Assembly (NCBI GenBank): GCA_015501605.1
Contig: JADNRZ010000016.1
Span: forward strand, 310,001 to 374,000
Direction: 5' to 3'
Source: Panaeolus papilionaceus
Taxonomy: Eukaryota; Basidiomycota; Agaricomycetes; Agaricales
DNA length: 64,000 nt
In this document: piece by piece, positions 34,766 through 46,200 of the stretch
Numbering within the stretch: position 1 is the stretch's first letter
How the letters are laid out: every line of letters begins with the position of its first letter
Notes under the pieces: generated by a model
What the model was told of the DNA's origin: nothing
The model's input: only the letters and a program-made list of their open reading frames with translations
The model's database searches: none
Translations under genes and position numbers: made by a program

Positions 34766-36620
34766 ATGAAAACACCAGAAGGTGCGGTATATTCAACATG
34801 CACAGACTTTTTATATATGATAAATTGACCAAGATTGACAATTTCAACCTGTGGTCGATCAAACAGCTGTTAGCTCTAGTCGTACTAAGGAGCAGCTGGA
34901 GTCACAGCTAGGCGACACCCAGGTTGACCCTTTGATAGCGGGCAACCATGCATCTGGCAAACTTCGATTGCACAAAGTGCGGCAAATTTCGCCAGCACCT
35001 GTTTCGCGATTACCCCCTGAGCTGCTTGCCCAAATTTTTACGGTCCTAATCCGAGATGACTGGGAATGGGATGACTATGAAAGCAACGAAGAGGGGCGGT
35101 CTTTCAGGCCCTCATGGATTGGCATCACCTACGTCTGTCGATCCTGGCGAGCGATATCGTTGAATACTCCCAGCCTCTGGTCAAGACTCGATAATTTCTC
35201 GTCGAAATGGGTGGATGTCCAACTCGAAAGATCCAAAGAAGCCGTGCTTTACCTCCGTATTCCTGCAGAATTATCCGAAAAAGAGAAGAAACGTTTATTC
35301 AACGCCTTAGCCCTTCCTCATCGTTTGCGAAGTCTTACCAATGCCGTTCAACGACCCGTCTTCGTTTCTGAGGGTCGGCCCGATTTTCTTGACCTGATTG
35401 GGAGCACACCTCAGCTCAGACAGGTAAACTTGAAGGGATGGATAGTGCCATGGACCTCCTCCCTTTTTTCGGGCCTTACATCTCTTAAACTCTATGCTGG
35501 ATTTACAGAAGACACATTTGGCGACTTCTCAAGTTTCTTGGATGCATTGGAGAGGATGCCTTTGCTTGCTGAACTAAAACTGGATTGGATTGTTGGCAAC
35601 ATGCAGGGGCTTGATAATGTGCCCAAGGGCTCCCGTATCATCCGACTGGGAAAGCTCAAGAAGCTCTCGCTTCAAATCCCAATTCAAGAGTGTACAGCAA
35701 TCGTTAGTCATCTAGCGTACCCCATCTCAACTTGGGTCAACATACAAACCGCGCCTCTCAACAACGAGAACATGTGGTTTGGGAGTGAAGAGCTTGGAGA
35801 TAACCTCATTCCTTCCTTGACATCGTCTCTTTATTCCGCGTGGACACACGACATCCCATCCAGCTCTTCTTCAAGGGCAGGCGCACCAGCGACGACTATA
35901 CCCCCCGAGCTCAGCATTCGCTGCATGTCCATTCTCATGCGTGGCAGTGGAGAAAATTTAAATACAGCCGTCGTTGATACCTGGTTCGAGGAGCTGGACT
36001 TTACTAGATTGGTCGAAGGTGCTACGGAGACGGATCGCAGAAGGGATATTCCGCCTTTTAATTTATCCTTCGGGCTTCGTTCTTGGAGAGGTTCAAATCT
36101 CGCTCTTGGGGCACTTGGGCACCACATCATAAACTCGCTTCCTCTGACACAACTGGGGGCGGTTGCTTTGGACGGAGAACTCACCGCGGAGACGTTCCGA
36201 ATATTGGCAGGCCTGACGTCGCTTTACTCCATCCATCTTCAACTTCATGCCCTGGTAAGCTTCCTTGGCTACGTCGCTCAACGTCGGGCTGCCCTAGAAC
36301 AAACTCACGGCCAACCGCCTGCTGAAGAAAGGAACACACCCGCTGGCGATGAAGCCCCACCATTTCCTCAACTAACGCGTCTCAGCATAGACGGGGTTGA
36401 TTTCTCGACCTCCAGAGATGCTGAGCCTTCTGAAAGAATCGTGAAAGCCGAATTGGACGACCTCCTCGATTTTCTCCGTTACCGACACGACGTTGTGCAT
36501 CTACCCATCAAGTGGCTTCGGGTTTTTCACGCTGCAAATCTCTCTAAAACGGATTTGGAAAACCTTAGAACTTTTGTAACAGATGTTGTCCTGGACCGCG
36601 ATCGTGAGCCAATTTTTTAG
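34766..36620 (+). CDS. F-box protein (F-box gene 2)
   Basis: A 16-base first exon (34766-34781, encoding MKTPE plus one base) joins over an 85-base GT-AG intron to exon 34867-36620, giving 589 residues. The F-box is at about residues 45-80 (APVSRLPPELLAQIFTVLI), followed by ITYVCRSWRAISLNTPSLW and SSKWVDVQLERSKEAVLYL. The remaining length aligns block for block with F-box gene 1: PWTSSLFSGLTSLKLY, FLDALERMPLLAELKLDW and DDLLDFLRYRHDVVHLPIK. It is an intact paralog and should act as an SCF substrate adaptor. The same strand and spacing, with a broken third copy immediately downstream, indicate tandem duplication. Confidence 0.87.
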
Positions 36621-36971
36621 CAGGTTAGAAAGGCGGAGTGCATTAGGGTATCATGAGCTTATTTTCATCATAGAATGGCATGTTCATCTTACGTCTTGAA
36701 ACATGATTGCTTCTACAATTAGGGTGTCCGGAAATTTTCAAATCGCTTTGGGAGGCAGCAGCACGTTGCAATTACACTCTTGGTCCAGGGCCACAGAAAA
36801 AACGGTGTTAGGGTCGAGAACACACTGCGTTGGATAGCAAAACTGGAGCCCAATTTTCACTGCATCTGACCACCACGCTCATCATGACATCGCATACCTG
36901 TGAGTCTTACTTGCTGTCTCCTTTAGAGGTCCTACAAACGTCATACCTGTCTGCCCTATCTTCCATGTTCA
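36621..36971. other. Spacer before the F-box pseudogene
   Basis: About 350 bases between F-box gene 2 and the decayed third copy. A tiny first exon like that of the two intact genes could lie here but was not identified with confidence. Confidence 0.5.
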
Positions 36972-38769
36972 ATGTCGGAATGCGAAGTTACCGCGCCAGT
37001 TTTGCGACTACCCCCAGAACTAGTGACCAAGGTCTTTCGCGAAATTGTTCTGGAATACTGGAATTCACCGAAGCGCGCCAATAAAGCACCACCTTGGGTA
37101 CCCAGTGTGAGCCATGTTCGTCGGTATTGGCGCTCAGCTGCTCCTGGTGACCCCCAACTCCGGTCCAGAATTGGTTCTTTTCCTCATACTGGGCGACAGT
37201 ACAATTATAGAGGTCGCAAAACACGGCTCTTCATTGTCTGGTGCCCTTGGCCGTTGAAGTTGAAGAAAATGACATGTTAATATTCGAGGCATTGGAGCAA
37301 GCTCACGATTTTTGCTGTTTCAGCTTCACTACGGACAGTCCATATCATTCTGCGACATATGCACATTCTTTCACGCTTAAATCCATATTCGCCACACATT
37401 TTCCAATGCTACACTCGCTGACTATGGTCACCTTCTGCATGGATCCCTGTGTTTCAGACATGCTGCCAGAATCCATGAAGAAGAATTTACCACGACTCAA
37501 ACATTTACACCTCTCTGATTTCAGGTTTCGGTGGACTTCCCCCCTCTTTTCCGGACTTGAAACCCTGCATCTGGAAACAGAAACAGACGACTAATTAATG
37601 GGTACCCTTGCCGAATTTCTGGACGCACTCGAGCGTATGCCATTACTCGAGAAATTAGACCTTAGATGGATGTTTGGCGGCGTCCAGGCCCAGAATCAGT
37701 TCAGCCATCCCGCATCATTACCATGGCTCACCTTCAAACCCTCACTCTTAATGTCACCCATGTCTCCGACTGTATCGACATCCTTTCACACATCTCATAT
37801 CCGCCGTCGACCAAGATCAAGTTGGAATTTGAGTGCCTGGGTCCGGAATCCAACGATGAGTGGTACGGCGAGGATCAAATCCGCGAGCTCATTGTTCCAA
37901 GGCTCGGGTCTTGTCTACGGATTTCATTTTTGTCCAACCCTTTCATCGTATCATCCGATACACCAACCAGAACGACATCAGAACGCGCTGTTTTGGCCAT
38001 TGAAATTGGCACTTCTCACCTGTATCACGCCAAATGCCTTTCTACCTGGACGCAACTGGTATATAAGGCTTGGTTCGATGACATTGATTTCGGTGCCTAC
38101 CTCCACCCTTCCAGCAGCCATGCATCATCTTCCAGCAACCAGATCCCTGACCCTGCAATGTTCATCTCTGCCGCAACTGAAAATAGCATGCCTACTATGG
38201 AGGAAGTGAGAAAGGTCTTCTTACCTCTTTTGCCTTTACCAAAGCTCCGACCTATCGCTCTGGATGAAGAGCTCAGCCTTGAATTTTTCAAGGAGTTGGG
38301 TGAACTTCCCAATCTTGAGGTCATCTCGATGAACGGTCGTTCTGCTATCGCCTTCGTCAGCTACACATCAGGAGTCTATACTGCCATCAAGTCAGGAAAC
38401 GCTGCAGGACTACAAGAAGCTTTTGTTGGAGCGGCTTTCAACGCTGGACATGAGTTGAATCGAACACCCTTCCCATCCCTCAAATCTCTCATCTTTGAAA
38501 ATGCAGACTTTGGATCGCAATATTAAGAACTTACCTGGAAAACGATACAGCGATCTGATCTGTTCAACTTCTTGCGCTGCCGAAGAGACCACCTTGGTTT
38601 GGCGATTCATCTGATCCGGTTGGTGAATTGTGTTAACCTTTCTGCGGATTTTGTCGAGGAGGTCAAGCAGCTCGTTCAGAACATCGAATGGGATGGTAAA
38701 ATAGAAAAGAGGACAAAGCTGGAGTTTTATAGCGACCTCGAATTGGATGAGCATGGCGAGGTCAACTAG
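36972..38769 (+). pseudogene. F-box protein pseudogene (third tandem copy)
   Basis: The F-box is still readable at the start (VLRLPPELVTKVFREIVLE), followed by VSHVRRYWRSAAPGDPQL. Comparison with F-box gene 2 shows five lesions. A frameshift occurs near 37175. A TAG at 37208-37210 stands where the intact copy has GAG (VQLERS). A TAA at 37592-37594 lies just before MGTLAEFLDALERMP. A second frameshift lies at about 37690-37712. A TAA at 38524-38526 precedes a still-readable C-terminus (DLFNFLRCRRDHLGLAIHL). Family text continues on both sides of every break, so introns do not explain them. The reading between lesions is well preserved, which points to fairly recent inactivation. Confidence 0.85.
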
Positions 38770-39400
38770 CTGGTCCTTTGCATCAGTGATGCATTCCAGT
38801 TGTACAGCCATCCTCTGCTACGATCACATTGTTAGATGTATGTAGTCAAGATGTACATTTAATTTTATCCCCTGTGTTGATGCCGTTGTCAGTAGACAGC
38901 TAAACCATACTACTCTCTAACGAAATTTATTTATTTATTCAGATTTCTGTGTGTTGTCGAGTGGGTCGGGTTATGTAGGTGGGGTCAACAAGAAGCGCAA
39001 GGAAAAAGAGATATAATTAAATATATATCCGCAGTACATTAGGACCTAGAGCAAGTTACAAGGAAAAGCGAAAGAAGAAAGCAAGTGTCAAAAAAGTATA
39101 TAAAGAGATGACAAAGTCGACTCAGACAAGTCGCAAAGTTAAGTTATAGGAGAGGGAAGGTGAGAGAGGGAAAGGAGTCATGAGGTGATCAATGTATGGA
39201 GTGCAAGGTTCGTGTGCAGTGTGGACATGTATCGTATAAGTGACATGTAATGATGATAATGACGGTTTAACACAAGAGATTCAATAAATAACAATCGATG
39301 TCCTTCGGCATACAAACAAGATAAAAAAAAGAGGAGGGAGAACGAGAGATATGATTAAATACATAACAAGGCGAACATAAGTGGTCATAGATGTGCAACC
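38770..39400. other. Convergent spacer with Ste12 3' flank
   Basis: An A/T-rich spacer between the F-box pseudogene and the stop of the Ste12 gene, with purine-rich low complexity near 39130-39180 and 39325-39350. No gene was seen. Confidence 0.5.
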
Positions 39401-42400
39401 TCAGAAGGTTGTGCTGTGGTGTTGAGGTTGAGGATAAAATTCTTCATACTGCTGTTGCTGACCCGATAGCTGCGCTGGCATTGTAGCGGCATGAATGGGT
39501 TGCGTGCCTGCCTGCTGTTGTTGTTGTCCATACGTTGCTTGATTAGAGAACTGGACAGGTAGATCGATAGTGAAAGGTGCAGGTGATTCTGTTTGATGGA
39601 ACGACGCAGGCGAGTCACTTCGGAAAACACCATCGTTGAAAGCCCCAGGGACAGTTCCATGAGCTTGTGTTGCGTCATGGCTTTCCAAACCCATGTTCAT
39701 CATCTGCCTCATCTGCTCATGCAGCGCACCAGCACCTCCACCGTAGCTTGAATTGCGAGATTCTGATCGCCTCATCTGGTTGTAGTCACCAGACAAAGGA
39801 ATCGAATGGACCTGTGGACTTGAGTGTGTTGAACCTGCGCGGGAGTTGCTGTTGCTGTAGGCGTAGGGATGATAGCCGCGTCCACCACCTGATGAACTGA
39901 GGCTTGAGTGCACGCTGGCCGGAGATCCAGAAACGCCAGCAGGGAACTCTCCGCTCCCGCTAGAGGTCATGGGTCGTCTAACGGGTTCACCATTGCGATG
40001 AAGAGATGGTGTCATGCTTCTGTGTCTCCGCATGGGTCCAATGCCACTGGATTCAATGACGCTTGGGGGGTAAAGAGCAGCATGATCAAAGGACTGTTTG
40101 TGTGATGGAGCAGAGACGGAGGCATAATCTTCGTATGCCGAGGAGGTAGAGGACGTCGATGAGTGAGGAGCATGATGAGATTGGAGGTTACGCATGTAAC
40201 CAGCTGGTGATGAGGTCAAAGAGTGACGATTGGGGTTCCTTGACCCACTGGCGGTGCTGAACGCGGAATTAGGTTGTGCACGAGCCCACGGCGAGCTATC
40301 GACAAATTCAGATCCGCTGGAGGAGAAAAGCAGACCACTTGTTGCTGCAGACGATGGCAAGCTGGCCGAGAAGTATGCGTCGGAGCTGGAGGAGCTAGGT
40401 TGGCGGAACATCATCCCCCCATCAACTCCCGTCCTCATCAACAGTCCCTCCTCATCCCCCTGAACGTCCTGAACGCCCTCAGGGATCTCAATCTCACACA
40501 TCTGGGCATCCAAACCCGTAAAGTTTCCCTGAGCGAATCCAAACGCGGACAGATCCAGGCCACTAATCGATGAGAGATCACCGAACATGTTGTCCAAGCT
40601 ATCCAGGTCCCCAGATGCAAATGACGGACCACCAGCACCAAGACCGTGAAGTCCGCCATCTTCATCACCATCCACGACGCTCCCATTGCCCTGCTTGGGA
40701 CTTCCATCATTCGCACCCCCTTCAGAATTCGGATCAAGCTCGTCGTTACTACCTTCACTCCAATCACGACCACTGCCAGGCGCACCCAGCCCTGCGGAAG
40801 CAGTTGGGTTGTGGACTCCAGTCCTCTCATGCGTTCTGACGTGCTGTGTGAGGTTGTCGCTCCTTGAGAACTTCTTGTTGCAGAAAGGACAGCTGAAAGG
40901 CTTTTCCATTGTATGAGTGCGAAGATGGCGCTTGAGGTGTTCCATACGCTTGAAGAGCCTGCCGCAAGAGTAGAGTGGGCAGACAAATGCTCTGACTTTG
41001 CCATCAGCAGAGACAGCCTGGTATTGAGCCATCCCAGTCGCCATAGGACCCGGCGCGGCAAGAGGGGCACCTGCTTGTGCTTGATTTGCCCCAGGTTGTT
41101 GAGCCTCTGCGAAAGTAGAATCCGGATAGCCAGCAGCACTGCCAGGGCGTGAGGAGCGATCGTTGGACCCGTCAATGCTGCGTGTTCGTCCATGAGCGCC
41201 GATATGATCGATGACTCCTTGTGTCGGTGGTCCTCCATCGCTGTAGAAGACTCCTACATCGCCGTGGATAGGCTGAGGTTTAGGCTTGCGTACGATCCCA
41301 TCACCGGGTACGAGCTCTCCTCTGGCTTGCCTTTTGAACATCTCAGCTGCGGAGATCATATCGCTTTGTCGTGCTTGCTCTGTGACGGAGTCGGGTCCGA
41401 ATTCGTCCATCATGCTCGGATGAATCGGAAGGGGCAAGGGTGCAGCGTTGCGTTCACGGCTGAGGCTGGAGTACCGGGAGGGTGGTCCATCAACCATGCT
41501 GTTTTGCCTGCCTCGTTCATAGTCATCAGGGTAGTCCTCGCTGCCAGTACGCAGCCCGCTTGGCCGATGTGCTTTGGTGCCCTTCTTGCGGCGTTGCTTG
41601 TAGGTGGAACTGCCTTCAAAGAGAGAAAACAGCTGGAGGTATTGGGCGCCATTATTGGCAGACTGTGTACGCTTCTTTATGCGCCTCTGGGAGTCATCGC
41701 CGCTCATGGGGTCATCCACCTCGCTTGCATCGCTCTCGTCAGTCATCATGACGTCTCCATCCCCAGATTCCGACCCTTGCTCTTCATTAAGACGGACTGC
41801 GGTCTCCAGTTCACCTTCCCCATCACGAGCACCCTGTGCTTTGCTGAATTGTTCGTAGAGACTCCGCTTGGGATCGTATGTGAAGGAGAGTGCAGGTTCA
41901 CCAACGATCTGGGTAGTTGCATCCAGTCCCATCTTTTCCCTCTTCAGATCTCGCTCCAAGGCATCCAAAAAGAGACGATCGTGTGGGACAGAAAACCTGA
42001 TAATGTGGGTCAGTGGAATCCCATCATTTTGTTATACATTCTGAGAAACATACCAGTAAAACACCTTTTGTTTCTTCTGCGTGCGGATGCATTGGTACTT
42101 GAAAAGAAGATCAAGGAAAGGACTCTGAAAAACGGCAGTGATGAGCAAAAATGTAAAGGATTAAAGCGTTAATAACAAACCTTGGGCTCCTCTAGACAAG
42201 CATCCACTCCGGGCTTCAAATTGCGGAGATCGCTGAATACCCCCTCCTCAAACTTCTTCATATTTTTCACTGGTCGTCCAAATGCCTGATTATGCAATGA
42301 TCAGCTTCATATCAACCGTAAAAAAAAAATTGAAAATCACCTCAAATCGAAAGACCAATGCCCTAACGATATCCGTCCCCGTGATATGGTACAAGCCATT

Positions 42401-43246
42401 CCACAAGACGCATGTGACAAACTCTTGGTTAGGGAGCAAGAAACGGTTGAGAGCTGGATGAGGTGGCGCGTGATGGTAGGCAGCATCCATCCCTAGGCCC
42501 AATCCCGAGAAACTCCCCGAATAACCACCAGCACCCGAACCCGATGGGAAAGGAACAGAATAGTCCCCTCCGTTGGCCACCATGCCAGAAGAGTCCCCTG
42601 TCGTCGAGTCCCAATGTGAGGGTGCGGTGGCTAGGAAGAACTTGAGTCTGTCTAGGTGAGCCAGTCGCTCCTGCTCGATCGGCTTGAGCGGGCGTGACAG
42701 ACCAGCGAACATGCCGTCCAACTGCGAAGAGTCGCTGTTGTGCTCGTTAGATCCGGCGATACGTGCGTTGCTCGACGCCGCCAACGCTGTTGCTGCTGCT
42801 AGTGAATTTGATGACGAGGCTGTGGGCGTCTGTAGAGAAGAGTGGAATTGGAGGTGGGCATGGGCATTACCCGGCCTTGCTGTATGCTCATTTGGGTCGT
42901 GTTCATGGCTGGAAGAGGTCGATGTGGACACCTGAAGAGGCGGTGCGGCGTAAGAGGAGTATGATGATGAACGGCTTGCTTGCATGGGAGCGTACGGTCT
43001 CCTCTGATGAGCAGCGCCGTAGGCGTTTACAGGCACTCCTGTAGGAATAGGATAGGTCTGGGAGTGGATTAAATTACTGTTACTCTGCTGCATAGGATAG
43101 TATGGTTCAAGATCGGTAGGAAAAGAGCGGGGTGAGGAGTGTGTTGATGATGGGTTGGAGTCTATATAGTGACCAAATGACCGCGATTGCTGAGAAGCCA
43201 TTTCCTGGTGCTGTCTTTGCTGCTGCATGGATTGGAGCAGGGACAT
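39401..43246 (-). CDS. ste12: Ste12-type transcription factor with STE homeodomain and two C2H2 fingers
   Basis: On the minus strand, exons 43246-42341, 42285-42181, 42124-42054 and 41996-39401 join in frame to 1225 residues. The STE DNA-binding domain lies at about residues 215-370. It begins with [15 protein letters not shown] and continues through [20 protein letters not shown], then [20 protein letters not shown], and ends in [19 protein letters not shown]. Two C2H2 zinc fingers follow ([19 protein letters not shown] and [17 protein letters not shown]). This combination is the usual form in basidiomycetes and many filamentous ascomycetes; budding yeast Ste12 lacks the fingers. The N-terminus is Gln/Ser-rich, and the C-terminus is a long Ser-rich region with poly-Gln near the end. 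Ste12 acts in the nucleus below the pheromone/filamentation MAPK. The start at 43246 ([10 protein letters not shown]) is the first ATG in frame; upstream sequence shows no better one. Confidence 0.93.
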
Positions 43247-46200
43247 AAACTTGATCTCTCACTGGGCTTTTAGCTGGTCGTAAGCGGGATCGGAGGGGAA
43301 TATCAGGATCACAAGCAACTCTGGCTGTGAAGAAATAAATGGGTCTGTCAGCGTCCTTTGTTGATATAAGAATAAATGGAGGAATGGCTGGAAGAATCCA
43401 TCACACACATCAAGGGTGCTTTGCGCAGTTGGGCGGTTGTTCAGATTGCCCCCGCGGCACTCCAGGAGGCTTCAGGGCCTCGGAAGAATTGAAAATCGTG
43501 AACTCACTAGATAGAATAATGTCTGGACCACAAAAAAATATACTTTTTTGCGATCGCGAGCAAAAAAGATGTTGTCCGAAGCTTTGGACCACGAGAAACG
43601 GTATACAATTCGGCAAAGAAGTGCACAACTTCGTCAAAGTGCACTGGGATTAAGAGATGCTGTTACAATTAGGATATAGTCGGAAAGTTAAGTAGGTTTC
43701 GTCGAGGACGAAGCAGTGCTTTTTCAGCCTTTGTGTGTAGGAATCGCTGGGAAATGGCTGCAGATAAGCCTGCTGGTACCACAACCTTGCCTTCACAGAG
43801 TATTCTTTTTGAATAAAAAGCTGAAGATTGGAGTCGTAAGTCGTAATTCAGAGCAGAGACAATAATAAGAAACGATGGAGACGACGGAGGAGGAGATGGT
43901 GGCAAATATTCAAAATAGCGATGACTGTCCACACTTTAAAATCTCTACTGCTCATGGTCCCGCTTGTATTCGGGGTTACCGTTGTTACCAGAATCCCGTG
44001 CTTGCCGCAACCTTGAGATTCCTCGTTTGCATGACAAACAGTCTCCAAGCTTACAGATTCCTCCGTTTTACAAATCATTTTTGGAATTTCGTTCGCCTTC
44101 GAGGCCTCGAAATGTACACAACATCGAGTAAGAAACACTATTTTACTTTCTCCTCGAAGGTGTGCCATGTGTCCAAGTAGTTCGATCGCGTGGCTAGGAA
44201 AGCAAAAAAGGTTACATACACTCCGTCAGCTTATTTTGATTGGAAAAGGTTACGACGTGGAGCAGGCAACCTTTCACCATCCGCGGTCAGAATATTATCA
44301 GTTGCACCCTTTTTCGATATCTTTTCACCCAAGAATAGCTCAAGATATTAACCTGCGCATGGTTAGCTTCGTGTAGCCAGCGACGCAGGCTCTAGACAGG
44401 AGTAAACGTCGAATTGGACTGTTCTTTTTGCAGGTCGTCGATCTATCTGTACGAAAGCACTTCATATTTGTTCCGATGTGTAGTTGCTTGCTTGCCTCGC
44501 GACTGCTTCAAAGGCAAAGCCTTTCTTGTCCGGATTATTTATTATTGTCGTTCTATCCTACCAATCATGGTTCTATTTTGAATTTCGCTTTGCAAAATTT
44601 TACATTCAGTTTCTTGACCCTTCACATTGGCACTACATACCTTCAAATCTCGAACGAGTTGTCGGCGTCGATAACCCCTGTCAGCTCGTGCTGAGGGTCT
44701 TGGGATTCCAAGGGAATCCTAATTCCCACGCCGTTCAACTGGGCTCGCATCAGATCCTGATCGGGACCACTTGAGGGCTGTGCTTGAAGTCCATCATTTC
44801 AGCCCCCCCGACAGGGCATTCACAGCGCCTCGACGAATGCAGGAAGTCGACAGAAATGCGCCTTTTCCTTCATAAATACTTTCAGCTGCGCAACAACACT
44901 GCCCAACTCCTCATTAACGGTCAGCATCTTCCAGAAAGTTTGAGAAGGCATTAAACAGCATCGACGCAATGCGCTGGAGCATGTTATCATCAGCCCTTCG
45001 ACTCGAAGGGTTGATAATAAGTTCGAGGGTCGCGGATTTACGCCGGTTTGTCTGCCGTCGGTGGGGTTTTTTTCATATCCGTCAGGGAGACTACAATTTA
45101 CCAGCGTTTTATCTGCCTTGTATGCACAACTTTGGGCACCAACTCAACCTTGATGCAACAGTCCTCATCCAACCCCACAACGATTCTCCTTCCAGCGAGA
45201 GTGATGACGAATTTGTCCACTCGAGCTCCGAAAATATAGTGATCAGGACTCGAAGGTATTCATAACACACTATATTATGATCCACATAACAAATGGCGCT
45301 TGAGAAGTGCAGCCCGACCGAAGTCGTCATGGCGAAAGTCAGACAGCTCGAATTATATTCCCTCTCTACCATTACCTAACTCATCTGAAGGAAAGTAATA
45401 ATAGCAAGCTTGGAGCACACTACATATGATGAATCCGGGATTGGTTAGATTCGAATGAGCCAATCTACTCTATTCAATGCCCATCAGCATTGTTCGCATT
45501 TTCTTACCAATCCACCAGATAATGTAAGTCTCAGCAAGCTGACGTCGGAACGGCAGTGGCACTTTAATATTTTCATTATATGGCACAGTCAAGGGAAGCC
45601 CAAACCACAGAACTTATCACGGACCTCGAGGTGGTCCTTTCTCTGCTTCGCCATATATTGCTTGATAGCATGCCAATGCCAGCTAGCCGTTTGATCCGTC
45701 AGTCTCATACAGCAAAACTACCACAAAATAGTCACCACCACAGCCGGCCATCCAGGCTACTGGTCATTTACTTTACGAAATCAATATGCTGATTGATAAT
45801 GAAAGCACTGAAAACGAAAATCAACCCCAAAAGATTTTTTTGAACGTTCCAAGCGCATTCCCACCTACTTCTTGGTATGTTTTCCGCGCTCTCGCAAGGG
45901 ATGTATTAGTGTGGCTCCAGTCTTGCGCTCTCGAGATACTGTTGGATACCCTACGACGCGACCTAGGCTTATAAGTCTAAACCTTCCCATGATGACAAAA
46001 GGTCGGTATGTCAATGATTACCTGAATCGAAGAAAGGATCGAGCGCATCATACTTACACAACCTCAAACACCAATCAAACACAGTCAAATACCTTAATTT
46101 TGGATCTCCTGGCAGTGGAAAAAGCACCGCACCGGCTTCGCCTATTCCATCATGATCCATACTCAATTGAGTGTCAAACAGTCGGTTTCCACATCGATGG

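Noticed and set aside
41192..42172. Long plus-strand frame of 326 codons
   Set aside because: It is antisense to the conserved Ste12 exon and has no family motif.
46102..46128. P-loop-like string GSPGSGKST in the gene-poor stretch
   Set aside because: No NTPase motif follows it, a stop lies shortly downstream, and a string of this kind is expected by chance about this often in 64 kb over six frames.
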